From: Phorcus lineatus
Taxonomy: Eukaryota; Mollusca; Gastropoda; Trochida; Trochidae
Assembly (NCBI GenBank): GCA_921293015.1
Contig: OV121092.1
Coordinates: 3,168,001-3,232,000, forward strand
Length of the DNA stretch: 64,000 bases
Direction: 5' to 3'
Shown here: piece after piece, positions 60,663 through 64,000 of the stretch
Layout of the letters: each line of letters begins with the position of its first letter
Numbering within the stretch: the first letter of the stretch is position 1
The notes under the pieces: model-generated
What the model saw: the letters and a program-made list of their open reading frames with translations, nothing else
What the model was told of the DNA's origin: nothing
Database searches by the model: none
Program-made: the position numbers and the translations under genes

Positions 60663-63212
60663 TTGTGGTTTGGATTGCATATCTAATAACCTTACCCAAT
60701 ATTTCACAACTCTTCTGAAGATATGATAAGAGGGTTTCCGCAACATTCCTTATACACCATTACATTTGATGTGCTCATCTTTACCCTAAGTAAGTTTATG
60801 CAGGCAAATAGATTTACCTTTTCTATACAATCAAAATACTTAAACCACAAAAATTTTGCACCATACAGTAAAATAGGATTTATCTTAACAAAAAAAAATG
60901 AAAAAAGATGTCAAACTTGGAAACCGAGTACCTTTATATTTCCTAATATTCTGATCAATACCTTGAATAGATGAATATTTTGCGTGTATCGATGTAAGTA
61001 AAGAATACACCTATATATTCATGCGCAGGGGTAGTTAATATGCTTTTGTCTTTACAGTATCATTTTTCAGATTTTGAGTTTCTCTCCTAAAAACAATAAA
61101 AAAATTTATCTAGATTTACAATAAGGTCAAAATTATAACAATAGTTTTCTAATCAATTGATCTGGATCTGAAGACCCTTTTCAGTTCTTAAAGATAAAGT
61201 TCAAGAAAGAAAAAGGTTAAACATAATTTAATACCATCCATACAGTTGCTCTCAATTTGCACTGTCAGCTCATCTATAAAGTAAGAAAACACAAACGGAC
61301 TAAGTAAACAACTTTGACTTACCCTAATATGTACACCAACATATTGGGAGAATTCAGTTTTATTCCTAACACAAGCTTTAATTTAAAGGCTAAATCCATT
61401 TGTGTTAATCCCAACACCTTATGTCTCTGCACAGAATCAAAGGAAGGAAATTATTATCCCAACAGACCAAGAGGTAGCAAATGTCCCTCGCTCTTATATC
61501 AGATTAAAATTATCTTGAAATATGGTAATAAAAGATCAGAGGAAATTTTTAAAATTCTGGAATTAAATAATCTATACCTGGAGACATATTTCAGGATTTA
61601 ATGATTTCACATGTAAGGTCATTATTTGAGTCATTTTCTACCGAGGAATGTTGGTACAAAACTTTCAGTATTTCTCTCCATATGTACATTTCAATCTGAG
61701 AAAAATGTTCTAAAATGATTGAACCATTTTAGTGTTTAGATAAAGTCTTTTTAAAAACTCTCTTTCTATTCAAAGATTTCATTTAATGCCAGAAAATATT
61801 GGAGTTTCTATTTTACTTTGTTGCCCTTTATATAAGAATTGTGCCTTTGCTTACAATTGGCATATATATTTGTTTCTTGGTAAATGATAATATCCGACTA
61901 AATATCACCTTACCTATGTTTGAACCATGGTTGGGTTGACACATGATTCTTGATATATGCACGTACATAAACATTGGTTGGGTGACCTCAGCGCCAGATG
62001 TTGCAGGTTTTGCTGAGCATTGTGCACAGAGTGTAGGAGAGCGGTCTCTCCATCGATTGCGAAGCAAGAGCAGTGTAGGCAGGGGAGATACATAACTGAT
62101 ACAGGGAGGGCAAAGTAATTATGTGTATACCGTGGTACGTGGCAGGGCAATGATTCATTTTAATTATCTGAATAGTGTGATGATGTGGGTTTATTCATCT
62201 GTGACTAAGGTGATTCAAGTTGATTAAATATATCTATGAATGCGGTTTTACATGGTATGACAATTGAATCTGAGATGTCGTAGTAATTGATGAGGTGAAT
62301 GTAATTCTGTCACCAAAAACTGTGTTCCACACGAGTTATCCCCTGGAGATCAACCTATATCTCAAAGGAGATATCGCTATGACAGTATTTTTTAAAATTG
62401 TTTTGAATTATGAAATGAAATCACAGTGATATGACGTGATAATCATGTTGATGTCACAATGCAAAGAAATCATGACAGGTAGTCAGAGATGTACGTATTT
62501 CATGGAAACGTGATGAAGACCGATTTTGGATGATAAGTATTATCTCACCCTAGTGCTTTCTGATATCAAAGATATCAACACTGGTTGATAAAGTAAATTG
62601 TCCCCGGCAAGCTTCGGATATGTGTAACATTTATCAAGTTTTGTTTTATATCAGAAGACCCTTGAGATTATCTATGTAATTAGGGTTAATTATTTGTGCA
62701 TATGGTGACAGAGAGTCTGGTCAATAAATCAGTGAATACGGTTTCACGGTATTTAAACCTGTAGGTAGGTCACGCCTTGAATAGGATTATACAGGTTAAG
62801 AAACTTCGTTGAAACAAGTTTAGGTAAGCGTATATAGAACCCATGGTGCATTTAGAGTTAATATATGTGTTAACATTACTTAGGCTTGATAAATTAATTA
62901 TCATACGTCTGTGAATACGTAAGTGCAGATGAAGTAAATACGATTTTGAATACGGTCGTAGGGAGATGAAATATGTCTGCGCATTTTTTTGTTCAGATGG
63001 AATAAATACGTATCGGAATACGACAGTGATTACTTGAGTTAATCATTAACTAAGCATCTTGCCAATGGGGCAAAAAAATACGTCTGTGAGTACGGTGATG
63101 CACGTAGAGTCATTTGCTTGAGGTATGGTTAAAATAACTTTTAATAAAGGTCATAAAGGTCGTATGACGGAACAAATATTTTATTATTATTTTTATAGAA
63201 GAGTGAACTCAC
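60663..63212. other. noncoding; one donor-bounded candidate near 61915-62040
   Basis: On the minus strand around 61914 the sequence ACATAG/GTAAGG is a near-consensus splice donor at the edge of a GC-richer island. The frame reading CAQCSAKPATSGAEVTQP and MCQPNHGSNI would run into it. The acceptor is unclear and another frame is open too, so I do not call an exon. The rest is AT-rich. Confidence 0.3.
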
Positions 63213-63335
63213 CTGGAAAGTTAGCTGACAAACAAACAGCAGTGCTTCCAGTTCTATTGTATGGACATCCTTAAGAGGTCTTATGTTTGGAAAGTATTGA
63301 TGTTTGTTAGAAGACTGTTTTGTACTTGGAGGCAA
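63213..63335 (-). CDS. candidate exon with consensus donor, unknown protein
   Basis: The minus-strand segment ends at TTTCCAG/GTGAGT, a textbook splice donor, and reads RPLKDVHTIELEALLFVCQL then TFQ immediately before it. The upstream boundary is unclear. The neighbouring frame (63281-63631) with RIVMILRDGEDVFGGRRL is also coding-like and may belong to the previous part of the same gene. No family recognised. Confidence 0.25.
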
Positions 63336-64000
63336 TAACTAATCACAATCCAAACAATGTCTAAACGTTTCTTAACGCCCTGTGTTGTGATGGCAAGGTG
63401 TCGCTTGACGTGTGTCGCACGCCGCATGTGCGCCATGCCATCAAAGCGCAGTCTCCTTCCCCCAAATACGTCCTCCCCATCTCGTAATATCATAACGATT
63501 CTTAACGATTTTTCGCCATAAAAATTCGACTGCAATAAGGTCATATAAAAAGTATTGACAATTTGATAGCAGAGTTTAACCACGGTGAACCATAGTCGTG
63601 ACGTGAATTTCGTCAAACCCACGCGAGACACGCGCCGAGCGAGAATTCATACAGGAGCACGTGAGGACAGCGCCAATGCTCTTGCGTACAAATAAATCTA
63701 CACGCGTCGTCATTTTCTTCCATTCTTGATTGAAAAAAAACAGTCGAGATAGCGCACGCGACAAAATCCTTTCTCTCCATTCATGTTTGCACTAAAGAAA
63801 ACTTGATGCGCACTAATTTTCCCTTGCTGCACGTGCAAAGAGGCAAGGAAAATATGAAAGTGCCACAATCTTCTGTTCGCGTAATTGCCTCAAAAGTCAT
63901 AACCGCTGGCGTGGATAAAGGAACGAGAAGTGGTTGAAAACCAAACTCATAAATATACTCGAAAAAAAACATTACTAATTGCATCAGAACTGTTGGCTGA
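63336..64000. other. noncoding or 5' part of an unknown minus-strand gene
   Basis: GC-richer from about 63370 to 63680 with open minus-strand frames but no ATG-plus-domain evidence. Nothing firm. Confidence 0.3.

Overview
The window looks like animal nuclear DNA. It is AT-rich and gene-poor, with eukaryotic splice and polyadenylation signals, tRNA-derived SINEs, short inverted-repeat DNA elements, LINE debris and an unusually high load of minisatellites. The repeat mix and the style of the SINEs suggest a lophotrochozoan, most likely a mollusc. That placement is inference; the sequence itself supports only 'bilaterian animal'.

The one firmly recognisable gene is an apparently single-exon bHLH transcription factor of the Fer3/FERD3L (NATO3) family on the minus strand at 46593-47309. 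It has an in-frame upstream stop, a complete bHLH domain and nearby AATAAA signals. About 2.7 kb beyond its 3' end, in the same orientation, 43740-43859 holds a truncated and altered copy of the basic region and helix 1. This is a relic or micro-ORF of a second Fer3-like gene, and I consider it the most informative single observation in the window.

Layout: 1-9.7 kb is mostly low-complexity DNA and minisatellites: GA, an 18-bp array, a 36-bp array, a 34-bp array carrying CACGTG, a GAT/GGT array and a CATA array. 9.9-14.0 kb is a large satellite of 32-bp monomers organised in subfamily blocks. 14-24 kb is AT-rich with a LINE reverse-transcriptase relic, a 22-bp array, an 80-bp array, and several small minus-strand segments that look like exons of one or more unidentified genes (18.2, 21.2, 22.1 and 22.7 kb). 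24-38 kb is noncoding with inverted-repeat elements, two SINE copies in opposite orientation, a pyrimidine tract and a G-rich tract. 38-40.5 kb holds three adjacent minisatellites. 40.5-48 kb contains a perfect 51-bp inverted repeat, the Fer3 relic and the Fer3 gene. 48-64 kb is noncoding with more inverted-repeat elements, a 30-bp array with 240-bp higher-order structure, 41-bp and 18-bp arrays, and two more exon-like segments (58.6 and 63.2 kb).

I see no rRNA genes, no intact tRNA gene outside the SINE heads, no intact transposase or reverse transcriptase, and no CRISPR array or bacterial or viral system. Apart from Fer3, all coding calls are low-confidence exon candidates based on open frames next to splice-like sites; none matches a family I recognise.
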